Shown: positions 22,564 to 31,998, counted from the first letter of the stretch. The stretch is 64,000 bases of DNA from Dyella halodurans (GCF_026283925.1 NZ_JAPDPF010000001.1:803399-867398), one strand, 5' to 3'. Numbers and translations are program-made. Notes: generated by a model from the letters alone, not told the origin.

Positions 22564-22585
22564 CTTCATCCAGAGGAGTGGCGTC

Positions 22586-22909
22586 ATGCCCTGGATCTAT
22601 CTTGCGCTCGCCGGTTTGTTCGAAGTGGCCTGGGCGATTGGACTCAAATACACCGAAGGCTTTACACGGCTGTGGCCAAGCGTCGCGACCGTAGCGGCGA
22701 TCATTGTCAGTATCGTATTGCTCGCGATGGCCGTGAAAACGCTGCCGATCGGTACGGCTTACGCGATCTGGACCGGCATGGGCGCGGTAGGTGCCGTGAT
22801 GCTTGGGATGCTGCTGTTTGGCGATCCCGCGTCGCCGCTCAGGCTCGCCTGCGTGGGGCTGGTGCTGCTTGGCATGGTGGGTCTGAAAGTCACCAGCGGT
22901 TCGCACTGA
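22586..22909 (+). CDS. gdx: guanidinium exporter (SMR family, SugE/Gdx)
   Basis: This 107-residue small multidrug-resistance-family protein has four membrane helices (about 2-20, 28-48, 56-76 and 84-102). The conserved membrane Glu is at residue 13 ([16 protein letters not shown]), and [15 protein letters not shown] marks the family. The Gdx/SugE branch exports guanidinium in exchange for protons. The guanidine-II riboswitch upstream supports that function strongly. The start at 22586 is set by AGAGGAG 8-14 nt before it. The gene was formerly named sugE. Confidence 0.93.
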   Translation: MPWIYLALAGLFEVAWAIGLKYTEGFTRLWPSVATVAAIIVSIVLLAMAVKTLPIGTAYAIWTGMGAVGAVMLGMLLFGDPASPLRLACVGLVLLGMVGLKVTSGSH

Positions 22910-22926
22910 TTCGTGATCTGCGAACA

Positions 22927-22955
22927 AGCGGGAACGCATGCGATGCGTTCCCGCT
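22927..22955. terminator. bidirectional hairpin between gdx and phoU
   Basis: AGCGGGAACGCAT and its exact complement form a 13-bp stem with a three-base loop, between two convergent genes. No long T-run follows on either side. Confidence 0.65.
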
Positions 22956-22973
22956 GATGGCGTCGGGAGGCGG

Positions 22974-23708
22974 TCAGTCCGGCTTGTCGCCGAGCTTGGT
23001 GAACTCCGGGCTGGAGGTGAAGTCGCGCTTCGCGCGCTGCGCCGTCAGCGGTTCGCCGTTCACCTGGTACCAGATGTTCTCGGCGATATTGGTGGCGTGG
23101 TCGCCGATGCGCTCGATGTTCTTGGCCATGAACAACAAATGAGTGCACGGCGTGATGTTGCGCGGATCTTCCATCATGTACGTAAGCAGCTGGCGGAAGT
23201 AGCCGGTATAGGCCTCGTCCAGCTCGGCGTCGTCCTTCCATACCTGGTAGGCGCGTTCTGCATCGCGGTCGCGGTAGGCCATCAGGACGTCGCGCACTTC
23301 GGCGGCGGCCAGTTCGGCCAGGTAACCCAGGCCGCTGGTGGGGGCGACGGGAGCGACCATCGACAGCGGGATCGAGCGCTTGGCTACGTTGGCGGCGTAG
23401 TCGCCGATGCGTTCGATGTCGGCAGCGATGCGCAGCGCGGCGAATACATTGCGCAGGTCGCCGGCGATCGGCGCGCGCAGCGCCAGCAGGCGCACCACGT
23501 CGTGGCTGATTTCCTGCTCGAGCAGGTCGATCGCGTCGTCGTTGCCGACCACGTGCTGGGCGGCGCGTTCGTCGCGGCGCTCGATCACGTCGATGGCCGA
23601 TTCCAGCTGGCCGACCGCGAGCTCGCCCATGCGGACGATTTCGCCGGTGAGGCGGGTCAGCTCGTCGTCGTAGCTCTTGATGATGTGTTCTTTGCTGCTG
23701 CCGCTCAT
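22974..23708 (-). CDS. phoU: phosphate signalling regulator PhoU
   Basis: PhoU couples the Pst transporter to the PhoR kinase and represses the Pho regulon when phosphate is plentiful. The 244-residue all-helical protein has two repeats of the PhoU three-helix unit. Each carries an ExxxD-type metal motif: ADIERIGDYAANVAKR in the first and KNIERIGDHATNIAEN in the second. The ATG at 23708 is chosen for GGA 8 nt upstream; an in-frame TTG at 23723 is less likely. It is last in the pst gene set. Confidence 0.96.
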   Translation of the reverse strand: MSGSSKEHIIKSYDDELTRLTGEIVRMGELAVGQLESAIDVIERRDERAAQHVVGNDDAIDLLEQEISHDVVRLLALRAPIAGDLRNVFAALRIAADIERIGDYAANVAKRSIPLSMVAPVAPTSGLGYLAELAAAEVRDVLMAYRDRDAERAYQVWKDDAELDEAYTGYFRQLLTYMMEDPRNITPCTHLLFMAKNIERIGDHATNIAENIWYQVNGEPLTAQRAKRDFTSSPEFTKLGDKPD

Positions 23709-23755
23709 GGTGTGGTTCCACAATTCGTTGGATAGGGAAGGGTGTCGCGGGGTGT

Positions 23756-23793
23756 CCCCTCACCCTAACCCTCTCCCCGGAGGGGAGAGGGGA
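23756..23793. repeat. CCCTCTCCCC/GGGGAGAGGG palindrome between pstB and phoU
   Basis: A 10-bp stem with a three-base centre lies in the 96-bp pstB-phoU gap, next to CCTCACCCTAACC. The same kind of CTCCCC...GGGGAG palindrome forms the outer ends of the dispersed repeats near 36.7-37.5 and 63.8 kb. Confidence 0.6.
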
Positions 23794-23804
23794 TAACGCC
23801 ATGT

Positions 23805-24620
23805 TTAGCCGAAACGACCGGTGATGTAGTCCTCGGTCTGTTTCTTGGTCGGCTTGGTGAAGATCTGTTCGGTGCGGTCGAACTCGATCAGCTCGCCCAG
23901 GTACATGAAGGCGGTGAGATCGGAGCAGCGTGCCGCCTGCTGCATGTTATGCGTGACGATGACGATGGTGTACTCGCTCTTGAGCTCTTCCACCAGCTGC
24001 TCGATGCGGCCAGTGGCGATCGGATCGAGGGCGGAGGTGGGCTCGTCGAGCAGCAGCACTTCCGGCTTCAGCGCAATGCCACGGGCGATGCACAGGCGCT
24101 GCTGCTGGCCGCCGGAGAGGCCCAGGGCGTTCTGCTTGAGCTTGTCCTTCACCTCGTCCCACAGCGCCGCGCTACGCAGGGCCTGCTCCACGCGGATGTC
24201 CATGTCGGCGCGCGAAAGCTTTTCGTGGTGGCGGATGCCGTAGGCGACGTTCTCGAAAATGGTCATCGGGAACGGCACCGGCTTCTGGAACACCATGCCG
24301 ACCTTGCTGCGCAGGCGGTTCATCGAATAGCCCGAATCGAGGATGTTCTCGTCATCCAGGACGATTTCGCCCTTGGCCTCGAGCTTGGGATAGATCGCGT
24401 AGATGCGGTTGAAGATGCGAAGCAGGGTGGACTTGCCGCAACCCGACGGGCCGATGATGGCGGTGACCTTCTTCTCCGGGATGTCCATGTTGATGCCTTT
24501 CAGCGCATGGAAGCCGTTGTAGTAGAAGTGCAGGTCGCGCACCTTCAGCTTGGTCGGCGCGATCGGGGTGGGCGTAGCCGCAGACTGCGGGTGGATGCCG
24601 GCGGCGGCGGACTCAGTCAT
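23805..24620 (-). CDS. pstB: phosphate ABC transporter ATP-binding protein
   Basis: PstB powers high-affinity phosphate import through PstCA. The 271-residue ATPase has the Walker [10 protein letters not shown], a Q-loop in [20 protein letters not shown], the signature [14 protein letters not shown], and Walker [13 protein letters not shown] with the H-loop [10 protein letters not shown]. The ATG at 24620 overlaps the end of pstA by eight bases, giving coupled translation. A longer upstream extension within pstA is not supported. Confidence 0.98.
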   Translation of the reverse strand: MTESAAAGIHPQSAATPTPIAPTKLKVRDLHFYYNGFHALKGINMDIPEKKVTAIIGPSGCGKSTLLRIFNRIYAIYPKLEAKGEIVLDDENILDSGYSMNRLRSKVGMVFQKPVPFPMTIFENVAYGIRHHEKLSRADMDIRVEQALRSAALWDEVKDKLKQNALGLSGGQQQRLCIARGIALKPEVLLLDEPTSALDPIATGRIEQLVEELKSEYTIVIVTHNMQQAARCSDLTAFMYLGELIEFDRTEQIFTKPTKKQTEDYITGRFG

Positions 24621-25485
24621 GGGACACCTTGTTGCGTGAAAGGACCAGACGGGAAGCAAGGCTAAGCAGCAGCACGAACATGGTGATCACGAACGCACCG
24701 GCCCAGGCGATGGCATGCAGGCCTTCGCCCGGATCATTGGCGTACTGGTAGATCATCTGCGGCAGGCTGGACATCTTGTCCATCGGGTTGAAGGTCAGGT
24801 AGTTGTTGCCGAACGCGGTGAACAGCAACGGCGCCGTCTCGCCGCTGATGCGGGCCAACGCCAGCAGCACGCCGGTGATGATGCCCGAGCGCGCCGAGCG
24901 CATCAGGATCTGCGTGGTGAGCTTCCATTGCGGAATGCCCAGTGACAGCGAGGCTTCGCGCAGCGTGGACGGCACCAGCCGCAGCATCTCGTCGGTGGTG
25001 CGCACGATCACCGGCAGTGCGATCAAGGCCAGCGCCACGCCGCCGGCCAGGCCGGAGAACGTGGTATTGCCGCTGGTCAGCGCCGTGGTGGGCAGCACGA
25101 TGATGGTGTAGACGAACAGGCCCAGCACGATGGACGGTGCGGACAGCAGGATGTCGTTGAGGAAGCGGATCGACTCGCCCAGGCGGGTGCGATTCGCGTA
25201 TTCGGCCAGCCAGGCGCCTGCCAGCACGCCGATCGGCGTGGCCAGGGCGATGCCGATGAAGTTGATGATCAGGCTGCCGACCATCGCATTGAGCAGGCCA
25301 CCATCCTCGCCATAGGCGGTGATCTTGGTGAACAGCTTCACATCGAGCGCGCCGATGCCCTGGCGCAGGGTTTCCCACAGGATCCAGGCCAGGAAGATCA
25401 GGCCGATCAGGGTGGCGAACATGCTCAAGGTCAAGGCCAGCGCATTGGTGATGCGGCGACGGGTGTAGAGGAACGAGCTGCTCAT
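24613..25485 (-). CDS. pstA: phosphate ABC transporter permease PstA
   Basis: PstA is one of the two membrane channels of the phosphate importer. The 290-residue protein has six hydrophobic spans, starting near residue 17, and the permease EAA-type loop [25 protein letters not shown] is cytoplasmic. [11 protein letters not shown] is a family signature. The start codon shares its A with the TGA of pstC, and the end overlaps pstB. Confidence 0.97.
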   Translation of the reverse strand: MSSSFLYTRRRITNALALTLSMFATLIGLIFLAWILWETLRQGIGALDVKLFTKITAYGEDGGLLNAMVGSLIINFIGIALATPIGVLAGAWLAEYANRTRLGESIRFLNDILLSAPSIVLGLFVYTIIVLPTTALTSGNTTFSGLAGGVALALIALPVIVRTTDEMLRLVPSTLREASLSLGIPQWKLTTQILMRSARSGIITGVLLALARISGETAPLLFTAFGNNYLTFNPMDKMSSLPQMIYQYANDPGEGLHAIAWAGAFVITMFVLLLSLASRLVLSRNKVSHD

Positions 25486-26504
25486 CAGCGACCCTCCTTA
25501 TGGGCCAGCTGCCGCAGCATCCAGCGCGCGATCAGCAGCACGATGAAGGTGACCACGAACAGCAGGAAGGCCAAGGCCATCAGGGTGGATTTCTGCAGGC
25601 CGGCGGCCTCGCTGAACTGGTTCGCGATGGTGGAGGCGATCGAGGCACCCGGGTCAAGGATGGACGGCGACAGCTTCATCGCATTGCCCAACACGAAGGT
25701 CACCGCCATGGTCTCGCCAAGCGCACGGCCCAGGCCCAGGAAGATGCCGCCAATCACCGCCGAGCGGGTGTAGGGCAGCACGATGTCCCAGGAAACCTCC
25801 CAGGTGCTGGAACCCAGCGCATAGGCCGATTCCTTCAGGCGCGTCGGTACGGTCTGGAAGACCTCGCGCATCACCGAGGAAATGAACGGGATGATCATCA
25901 CCGCCAGCACGATACCGGCGGTCAGCACACTAGCGCCAAACGGATAGTCGCTGCCGAACAGGCTGCCCACGAACGGTACGTGTTCGGCCACCCACGACAG
26001 TTTGCCGTCGTCGGGCTTGTTGCCCAGGTAGTTGGTCAGCCAGGGCTTGATGTGGTCGGCGAAGAAGGGCGCAAAGATAAACAGGCCCCACATGCCGTAG
26101 ATGATCGAAGGGATGCCGGCCAGCAGCTCGATCGCCGAGGCGACCGGGGTGCGCAGCCACGGCGGCGCCACTTCGGAAAGATAGAGCGCGATGCCGAAGC
26201 TCACCGGCACGGCGATGAGCAGGGCGATCAGCGAGGTGGCGATGGTGCCGTAGACGGGCACGAGGGCGCCGAAGGTGTCGCTGCTCGGGTCCCAGGCATC
26301 GCTGATCAGGAAGTGCCAGCCGAACGCGCCGAAGGCGTGGCGGCCGCCCCACAGCGTGGCGCCCGCGGCGCCGAGCAGGCAGGCCAGGACCAGCAGGGCG
26401 CAGGCCTTGAGCAACCAGCCGAACAGGCGATCGTGCCGTGCGTCGCGGTGCGAGCGCGCTTCCTGTGCGATGGCCGTGGAGACGGCGCCTACGTTCGCTT
26501 GCAT
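25485..26504 (-). CDS. pstC: phosphate ABC transporter permease PstC
   Basis: PstC is the partner permease of PstA. The 339-residue protein has a cytoplasmic start, a first membrane helix at about 28-48 and several further helices. It carries the permease loop RLKESAYALGSSTWEVSWDIVLP and the GLGRALGETMAVTFVLGN signature. A 192-bp gap with a strong hairpin separates it from pstS upstream. Confidence 0.97.
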   Translation of the reverse strand: MQANVGAVSTAIAQEARSHRDARHDRLFGWLLKACALLVLACLLGAAGATLWGGRHAFGAFGWHFLISDAWDPSSDTFGALVPVYGTIATSLIALLIAVPVSFGIALYLSEVAPPWLRTPVASAIELLAGIPSIIYGMWGLFIFAPFFADHIKPWLTNYLGNKPDDGKLSWVAEHVPFVGSLFGSDYPFGASVLTAGIVLAVMIIPFISSVMREVFQTVPTRLKESAYALGSSTWEVSWDIVLPYTRSAVIGGIFLGLGRALGETMAVTFVLGNAMKLSPSILDPGASIASTIANQFSEAAGLQKSTLMALAFLLFVVTFIVLLIARWMLRQLAHKEGR

Positions 26505-26601
26505 GTAATGTCGATCCCTCAGGTTTCTCGAGGTCCGGCTGGCACCAGGGCCGCCCGGTCGGTAAGCGTGCGCCAGGGCCAGGGGGCCTTTCCAGCAGCA
26601 A

Positions 26602-26625
26602 GCCGCCCGACGTTGGTCGGGCGGC
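26602..26625 (-). terminator. strong hairpin in the pstS-pstC gap
   Basis: GCCGCCCGAC and GTCGGGCGGC form a perfect 10-bp GC stem with a GTTG loop. There is no T-run in the transcript direction. Such hairpins between a binding-protein gene and its permease genes commonly protect the upstream message or partly stop transcription, so that more binding protein is made. Confidence 0.6.
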
Positions 26626-26696
26626 CCGGTGTGGTGCCATCAAGCCTAGACGTTAGATCGTACCGGTTGCCGTAGCATGACCGGCGCGAGCGGGTC

Positions 26697-27731
26697 TCAG
26701 TGCTTGTATTCGCTGGCCCAGTAAGCCTCGATCTTCTTGACGAGGGTATCCGGCAGGGCGACATAGTCGAGTGAAGCCGCGTCCTTCTGGCCGTTCTCCA
26801 GGGCCCACTTGAAGAAGTCGAAGGCGACCTTGGTGTGCTCGGCGTTCTTCGGCTTCTTGTACATCACGGCCCAGGTGGTTGCCGTGATCGGCCAGGCGTT
26901 GGCTCCCGGGGCGTTGGTCATGATCAGGTTGAAGTCCTTGGCGCTGGCCCAGTCGGCGGTGGCGGCGGCGGCGGCAAAGCCCTCGGCGCTGGGAGCCACG
27001 AACTGGCCGGCGGCATTCTTCAGGTTGATCCAGCTGATCTTGTTCTTGACCGCATAGGCGTATTCGACGTAGCCGATCGAACCCTTGATCTGCTTGACGT
27101 ACTGCGACACGCCTTCATTGCCCTTGCCGCCCACGCCGGTCGGCCATTCAACGGCGGTGCCGTACTTGACCTTGGCCGCCCAATCCGGGCTGACCTTGGA
27201 CAGGTAGTTGGTGAAATTGAAGGTGGTGCCCGAGCCGTCCGAGCGGTGCACGACGGTGATCTTGCCCGCCGGCAGGTTCAGGCCGGCGTTCAGCGCCGAG
27301 ATGCGCGGGTCGTTCCAGTTGGTGATCTTGCCGAGGAAGATGTCGGCGAGGGTGGCGCCATCCAGCTTGATCTTGCCCGCGTCGATACCGGCGATATTGA
27401 CCACCGGCACGATGCCGCCGACCACGACCGGGAACTGGCCCAGGCCAAACTGGGCGAGGTCTTCCGCCTTGACCGGTGCATCGGTGGCGCCGAAGTCGAT
27501 GGTGCCTTCCTTGATCTGCGCGACGCCGGCGCCCGAACCCACCGACTGGTAGTTCAGCTTGTTGCCGGTCTTTTCGGCGTAACCGGCGGACCACTTCGAG
27601 AGCACCGGATAGACGAAGCTCGAACCGGCGCCGGTGATGTCAGTGGCCTGGGCGGCCATGCCGAACAGCGAGGCGGCAGCAAAAACGGCGGTCACGCCGA
27701 TGCGAGATAGGGACTTGGTTGAGGTCAACAC
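26697..27731 (-). CDS. pstS: periplasmic phosphate-binding protein
   Basis: PstS captures phosphate in the periplasm for PstCAB. The 344-residue precursor has a clear signal peptide (MLTSTKSLSR then a hydrophobic stretch, cut near AQA-TD). The mature chain starts ITGAGSSFVYPVLSKW, and the phosphate-site segments QSVGSGAGVAQI, DFGATDAP and RSDGSGTTFNFTNYL are intact. It is the first gene of the pst set and has a promoter region with Pho-box-like repeats upstream. Confidence 0.98.
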   Translation of the reverse strand: MLTSTKSLSRIGVTAVFAAASLFGMAAQATDITGAGSSFVYPVLSKWSAGYAEKTGNKLNYQSVGSGAGVAQIKEGTIDFGATDAPVKAEDLAQFGLGQFPVVVGGIVPVVNIAGIDAGKIKLDGATLADIFLGKITNWNDPRISALNAGLNLPAGKITVVHRSDGSGTTFNFTNYLSKVSPDWAAKVKYGTAVEWPTGVGGKGNEGVSQYVKQIKGSIGYVEYAYAVKNKISWINLKNAAGQFVAPSAEGFAAAAATADWASAKDFNLIMTNAPGANAWPITATTWAVMYKKPKNAEHTKVAFDFFKWALENGQKDAASLDYVALPDTLVKKIEAYWASEYKH

Positions 27732-27801
27732 GGTGGCTCCTTGGCGAAGGGTTACGGGGATTCCCGCCCGCCCTCAATTTCATGCGCTACGTGTTGCAAT
27801 G

Positions 27802-27851
27802 AGATTAGCTGAATGTTTCAGCAAGATGACAATCCGTCATCGACTGTCATC
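27802..27851 (-). promoter_or_regulatory. candidate pstS promoter with Pho-box-like repeats
   Basis: On the minus strand TTGTCATCTTGCTGAAAC (27815-27832) resembles two CTGTCAT half sites separated by four bases, and TAATCT (27802-27807) follows as a possible -10. A second cluster of TGACA/GTCAT words lies at 27834-27850. The similarity is partial (about 6/7 and 4/7 in the two halves). Confidence 0.45.
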
Positions 27852-27937
27852 TTGGCCTTCGGCAAGGGCCGGGGCGGCGGGCCGCCAGTGCGCTTTCTGC
27901 GCGCCCGCCGGCCCTCGGGATCCATTGCTGGGTGGCC

Positions 27938-28597
27938 TCAGGGCGTATCGACGCCAACGAACTCGCGTTCGATCGTCTCCAGCCGGCGCCAGCGATTGAT
28001 GATCGTGCAGAACAACTCCGCCGTCCGCTCGGCATCGTAGATGGCCGAATGGGCTTCGCGAGTATCAAAAGGAATGCCGGCGGCCTGCACCGCCTTGCTC
28101 AAGACGGTCTGCCCAAAGGCCAGTCCGCTTAACGTCGCCGTATCGAAACAGCTGAACGGATGGAACGGATTGCGCTTGTGCGCGCACCGGCGCACGGCGG
28201 CGTTGAGGAAGCCAAGGTCGAAGGCCGCGTTGTGGCCCACCAGCACGGCGCGCTGGCAATCGGCATCGCGCATGGCATCGCGGATCGGCTTGAACACGTG
28301 ATCCAGCGCCAGGCGCTCGTCGAGCGCGCCGCGCAGCGGATTTTCCGGATCGATGCCGGTGATCTCCAGTGCGCGGGGATCGATATTGGCGCCGGGAAAG
28401 GGGTGCACGTGGGCTGACACCGCCGGCAGCGGCTGCAAATAGCCCTCGGGGGTCATGCGCAGGACCACGGCGGCAATTTCCAGCAGCGCGTCGCGCTCGG
28501 CGTCGAAACCGCCCGTCTCCACATCCACGATCACCGGCAGGAAGCCGCGGAATCGTTCGGCCATGCGGTCGGCCATGCTGTTGCTGAGTCTCTCCAT
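27938..28597 (-). CDS. rnt: ribonuclease T
   Basis: RNase T trims the 3' ends of tRNA and other stable RNAs. The 219-residue DEDDh exonuclease matches E. coli Rnt along its length. The Exo I motif is [22 protein letters not shown], Exo II is [15 protein letters not shown], and Exo III is [15 protein letters not shown]. The stretch [20 protein letters not shown] is specific to RNase T. In-frame ATGs at 28597, 28576 and 28564 make the exact start uncertain. Confidence 0.95.
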   Translation of the reverse strand: MERLSNSMADRMAERFRGFLPVIVDVETGGFDAERDALLEIAAVVLRMTPEGYLQPLPAVSAHVHPFPGANIDPRALEITGIDPENPLRGALDERLALDHVFKPIRDAMRDADCQRAVLVGHNAAFDLGFLNAAVRRCAHKRNPFHPFSCFDTATLSGLAFGQTVLSKAVQAAGIPFDTREAHSAIYDAERTAELFCTIINRWRRLETIEREFVGVDTP

Positions 28598-28662
28598 CCA
28601 GCAAGCATATCAGCCGCCGCCGCCACGCCGGCTTAGCCGTCGCTAAGACGAGTGTCTTCGTT

Positions 28663-28680
28663 CTGTCACATAACGTGCAT
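28663..28680 (+). promoter_or_regulatory. candidate Pho box upstream of the DcaP-like channel
   Basis: CTGTCACATAACGTGCAT fits the Pho-box layout of two 7-bp half sites around a four-base A/T linker. The first half matches CTGTCAT at 6 of 7 positions and the second at 4 of 7. It lies about 110 bp before the outer-membrane channel gene. Confidence 0.4.
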
Positions 28681-28788
28681 GGAACGGTAAAGCACGGACC
28701 TCATCCTCCCTAACCGAACCTTAACTGACCGGCCATGTGATCGAGGGGGGCGGTCGAGGTGATTCTTACCAACATGCGGAGACATTCC

Positions 28789-30393
28789 ATGCGTTCCAAG
28801 TTGCTCGCGGTAGCGATTGCTGCCGGTTTGGGCGTTACCAGTTTCTACGCCAGTGCCGATCCGGCACCGGCTAGCCAGTCTTCCAAGACCAGCTCGGCTT
28901 CTGCGCAGAACGCAGAAATCGAGGCGCTGAAGGCCCAGTTGCAGGCCCTTCAGGCCAAGGTGGTCGAGTTGGAGCAGCGCACCGACGCGCAGTCCGACAT
29001 CAATGTCTCCACCGGCCAGGCCGTGGAGCAGGTGCAGAAGACCCAGGCTGCCACGAACGAGCAGATCAAGAAGTCGGCTGACAAGATCGCCTACAAGGGC
29101 GTGAACATCACGCTGGGCGGCTTCCTGGCAGCTGAGTCGGTCTACCGCTCGGCCAACCAGGGTGCGGATATCGCGTCGAACTTCAACGCTATTCCGTTCA
29201 ACAACGTCTCGACGGCGCATACCAACGAACTCCGCCTGACCGCCCGCCAGAGCCGTATCTCGGCCTTGGCGCAGGGTGACGTGGATCCGCAGACGCATCT
29301 GGCCGGCTACATCGAACTCGACTTCCTGGGCGCTGCGCAGACCGCGAACTCGAACGAGAGCAACTCGTACAACCCGCGTATCCGCAACGTCTACATGACC
29401 TCGGATTGGGACAATGGCGGCTGGCACCTGCTGGCTGGTCAGAACTGGTCGCTGGTCACGCTCAACAGCAAGGGCATCACCCCGCGCACCGAGCTGACCC
29501 CGCCGCAGATCGACGCACAGTACATCCCGGGCTTCACCTGGACGCGCCAGCCGCAGATCCGCCTGGTCAAGGATTGGAACAAGGAGTGGTGGCTGGGTAT
29601 CTCGCTCGAGAACCCGCAGACCACGTTCTACACCAGCCCGAACCAGGCCAAGGCGCCGGTGCAGTCGATCTACAACATCGCAGCTGGCTCGGGCTTCAAC
29701 TCGGCCAACACGCTGTCGCTCAACCACATCCCCGATGTGGTCGTGAAGCTGGCCGTGGATCCTGGCTTCGGTCATTACGAACTGTTCGGCCTCGGCCGTG
29801 CGTTCTATAACCGTTACAACGGTTCGAACCAGGACACCTACGGCGGCGGCGTCGGCATCGGCATGGTCCTGCCGCTGATCGACAAGCAGCTCGACTGGCA
29901 GTTCTCGGGCATGACCGGCAAGGGCATTGGCCGTTACGGCAGCTCGCAGATGCCGGACGTGACCTTCAGCCCGAATGGCAACCTCGCTCCGATCAAGCAG
30001 AACATGCTGCTGACCGGTCTGACCTGGCACGCCAACTCCGACGTCGACGTCTATCTGTTCGGTGGCCGCGAAGCGCAGTTCAAGAAGGACTTCCTGTACA
30101 AGGGCACCGCGCTCGGCCTGGGCAGCCCGTTGTACAACAACAGCGGTTGCGAAATCGAAGGCGGTACCTGCGTAGGCAACAGCCGGCAGATCTGGCAGGG
30201 CACGCTGGGCTTCTGGTGGAAGTTCTACCAGGGCAAGTTCGGCAAGATGCAGTTCGGTGCGCAGTACTCGCATACCGATCGCGAAGCCTTCGCTGGTCAG
30301 GGCTACGTCAACGGCGTGCTGGTCAACGGTGCCGCGACGCCTTCTGCCAAGGAAAACATGTTCTTCACCAGCTTCCGCTACTACCCGTTCTAA
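28789..30393 (+). CDS. DcaP-like trimeric outer-membrane channel
   Basis: The 534-residue precursor has a signal peptide (cut near ASA-DP, about residue 24). A periplasmic coiled-coil segment follows (AEIEALKAQLQALQAKVVELEQR, about 40-65), then a long beta-barrel that begins YKGVNITLGGFLAAESVYRS and ends in FFTSFRYYPF with the terminal Phe of outer-membrane proteins. An N-terminal coiled coil plus a 16-strand-size barrel is the DcaP/porin pattern. DcaP proteins pass small acids and other anions. The ATG at 28789 has GGAG 8 nt upstream. The nearby pst genes and candidate Pho box hint at a role in phosphate limitation; this is inference. Confidence 0.82.
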   Translation: MRSKLLAVAIAAGLGVTSFYASADPAPASQSSKTSSASAQNAEIEALKAQLQALQAKVVELEQRTDAQSDINVSTGQAVEQVQKTQAATNEQIKKSADKIAYKGVNITLGGFLAAESVYRSANQGADIASNFNAIPFNNVSTAHTNELRLTARQSRISALAQGDVDPQTHLAGYIELDFLGAAQTANSNESNSYNPRIRNVYMTSDWDNGGWHLLAGQNWSLVTLNSKGITPRTELTPPQIDAQYIPGFTWTRQPQIRLVKDWNKEWWLGISLENPQTTFYTSPNQAKAPVQSIYNIAAGSGFNSANTLSLNHIPDVVVKLAVDPGFGHYELFGLGRAFYNRYNGSNQDTYGGGVGIGMVLPLIDKQLDWQFSGMTGKGIGRYGSSQMPDVTFSPNGNLAPIKQNMLLTGLTWHANSDVDVYLFGGREAQFKKDFLYKGTALGLGSPLYNNSGCEIEGGTCVGNSRQIWQGTLGFWWKFYQGKFGKMQFGAQYSHTDREAFAGQGYVNGVLVNGAATPSAKENMFFTSFRYYPF

Positions 30394-30433
30394 GCGGTAC
30401 GGCTATCGCAAGGGAGTTCGACCCAAGGATGGA

Positions 30434-30468
30434 GAAACGGCGGGCAAGATGCCCGCCGTTTCTGTTTT
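30434..30468 (+). terminator. terminator of the outer-membrane channel gene
   Basis: GAAACGGCGGGC pairs with GCCCGCCGTTTC across a five-base loop, followed by TGTTTTT. It lies about 40 bp after the stop codon. Confidence 0.85.
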
Positions 30469-30497
30469 TGCCGCCAGGCTCTCTCGTGACGTGACCG

Positions 30498-31994
30498 TCA
30501 ACGGGCCGAGGCTGCGCTTGCCGTCATGGTCGTGTCGCCGTTGGGCAAGTCGCTGCGGTCCCAGCCACCGCCCAGCGCACGGATCAGATCCACACTGGCC
30601 TGCAGGCGGCGCGTGCGCACCTGCTCGGCGCTGCGTTCGGCCTGCAGCGTGGCGGTCTGCGCACTCACCACATCGAGATAGTTCACTGCACCTTCGCGAT
30701 AGCGGTTGGTGGCTATCGTCTGCGAGTCATGGGCCGAGCTGGCCGCATCATCCTGTTCCTGCGCTTCCTTGCCGAGTTCTTGCAGCAGGGTGAGGTTGTC
30801 TTCCACCTGCTGAAATGCACCCAGCACGGTTTCCCGATATTGCCCCGCCGCCGCGTCGAGATTGGCTTGTGCTGCCTGGACCTTGGCGTGCCTTAGGCCA
30901 CCGTCGAACAGACTCATGGCCAGGTCCGGGCCCAGCGCCCAGTAGCGGTTGCCCGCGCTGAGCAGGCTGCCCATGCCGGTGTTTTGCCAGCCAAACACGG
31001 CGGACAGACTCAACCTTGGGAAGAACGCCGCGCGCGCCACGCCGATCTCCGCGTTGGCGGCGAACACGCGTCGCTCAGAGGCGGCGATGTCAGGGCGTCG
31101 TTGCAGCAACAGCGAAGGCACGCCCAGCGGTATCGCCGGCACCGCCATGGGGGTTGTGGACGGCGGCAGCGAGAACTTTGAGGCGGGTTCACCGACCAGG
31201 CTGGCGATGGCGTGCTCGGTGAGCGCGCGCTGCGCATCGACCTCGGACACCTGCGCCATGGCGTCGGACAACTGGGTCTTGGCGCGGCTGACGTCGAGGC
31301 CGGAAGCGACGCCGCCTTCGAAGCGGCGCTGGGTGAGATCGAGACCCTGGCGATACGCGTCCAGCGTGTCCTTGAGGATGCGTGCCTGCACGTCGTAGCC
31401 ACGCAGGCGTACGTACTGGTCGGCCAGTTGCGCCTCCAGGCTCAGCTTGACCGAGGCAAGATCGCCGGCCGCCGCTGCCTCGTCCGCCTTGCCGGCGGCA
31501 ACTTCGTTGCGCACGCGCCCCCACAGGTCCAACTCGTAGCTGGCGCCAAAACCCAGCGTATTCGCGCTGTACTCGTTCGGCTGGTTGCTGCCGCGCAGGG
31601 GACGATTGTCGGACTGGCGGTTGCGCAGCGTGCTGGCCTCCACGCCGAGGTGGGGATAGAGGTCCGAGCGCACTTCGCCGACTACCGCGCGGGCGGCGTC
31701 ATAGCGGGCCAGCGCCACCGACAGACTGGGGTTGGTTGCATCGAGCTGACGTTCCAGCCGATCCAGTTCGGGATTGTCGTAGACCGACCACCATGGGCCG
31801 CGCGAGGCGGTGTCGGCGGGTTGCGCTGGCGACCACAGGCCATCCTGGGTCTGGCCCGCATACGCGGCGGGCAAGGGGCCAAGGTCCGGCTTTTGATAGA
31901 TGGGCGCCAGCGAGCAGGCGGGTAGCGCAGCCACGGCAGCAAGCGGCAGCAAGCGCCGCAGCGCCAGGGCCAAGGTTGGGTTCATGCGTGTCAT
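30498..31994 (-). CDS. RND efflux outer-membrane factor lipoprotein (NodT/OprM type)
   Basis: This 498-residue protein is the outer-membrane exit duct of a tripartite efflux pump. The signal sequence ends in the lipobox LPACS, so the mature protein is acylated at that Cys (about residue 27). Two TolC-like repeats follow, with long helical hairpins such as LERQLDATNPSLSVALARYDAAR and FFPRLSLSAVFGWQ. The ATG at 31994 has GGAG 7 nt upstream and lies 4 bp after the adaptor gene. It is the third gene of a permease-adaptor-duct operon. Confidence 0.93.
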   Translation of the reverse strand: MTRMNPTLALALRRLLPLAAVAALPACSLAPIYQKPDLGPLPAAYAGQTQDGLWSPAQPADTASRGPWWSVYDNPELDRLERQLDATNPSLSVALARYDAARAVVGEVRSDLYPHLGVEASTLRNRQSDNRPLRGSNQPNEYSANTLGFGASYELDLWGRVRNEVAAGKADEAAAAGDLASVKLSLEAQLADQYVRLRGYDVQARILKDTLDAYRQGLDLTQRRFEGGVASGLDVSRAKTQLSDAMAQVSEVDAQRALTEHAIASLVGEPASKFSLPPSTTPMAVPAIPLGVPSLLLQRRPDIAASERRVFAANAEIGVARAAFFPRLSLSAVFGWQNTGMGSLLSAGNRYWALGPDLAMSLFDGGLRHAKVQAAQANLDAAAGQYRETVLGAFQQVEDNLTLLQELGKEAQEQDDAASSAHDSQTIATNRYREGAVNYLDVVSAQTATLQAERSAEQVRTRRLQASVDLIRALGGGWDRSDLPNGDTTMTASAASAR

Positions 31995-31998
31995 GGAC

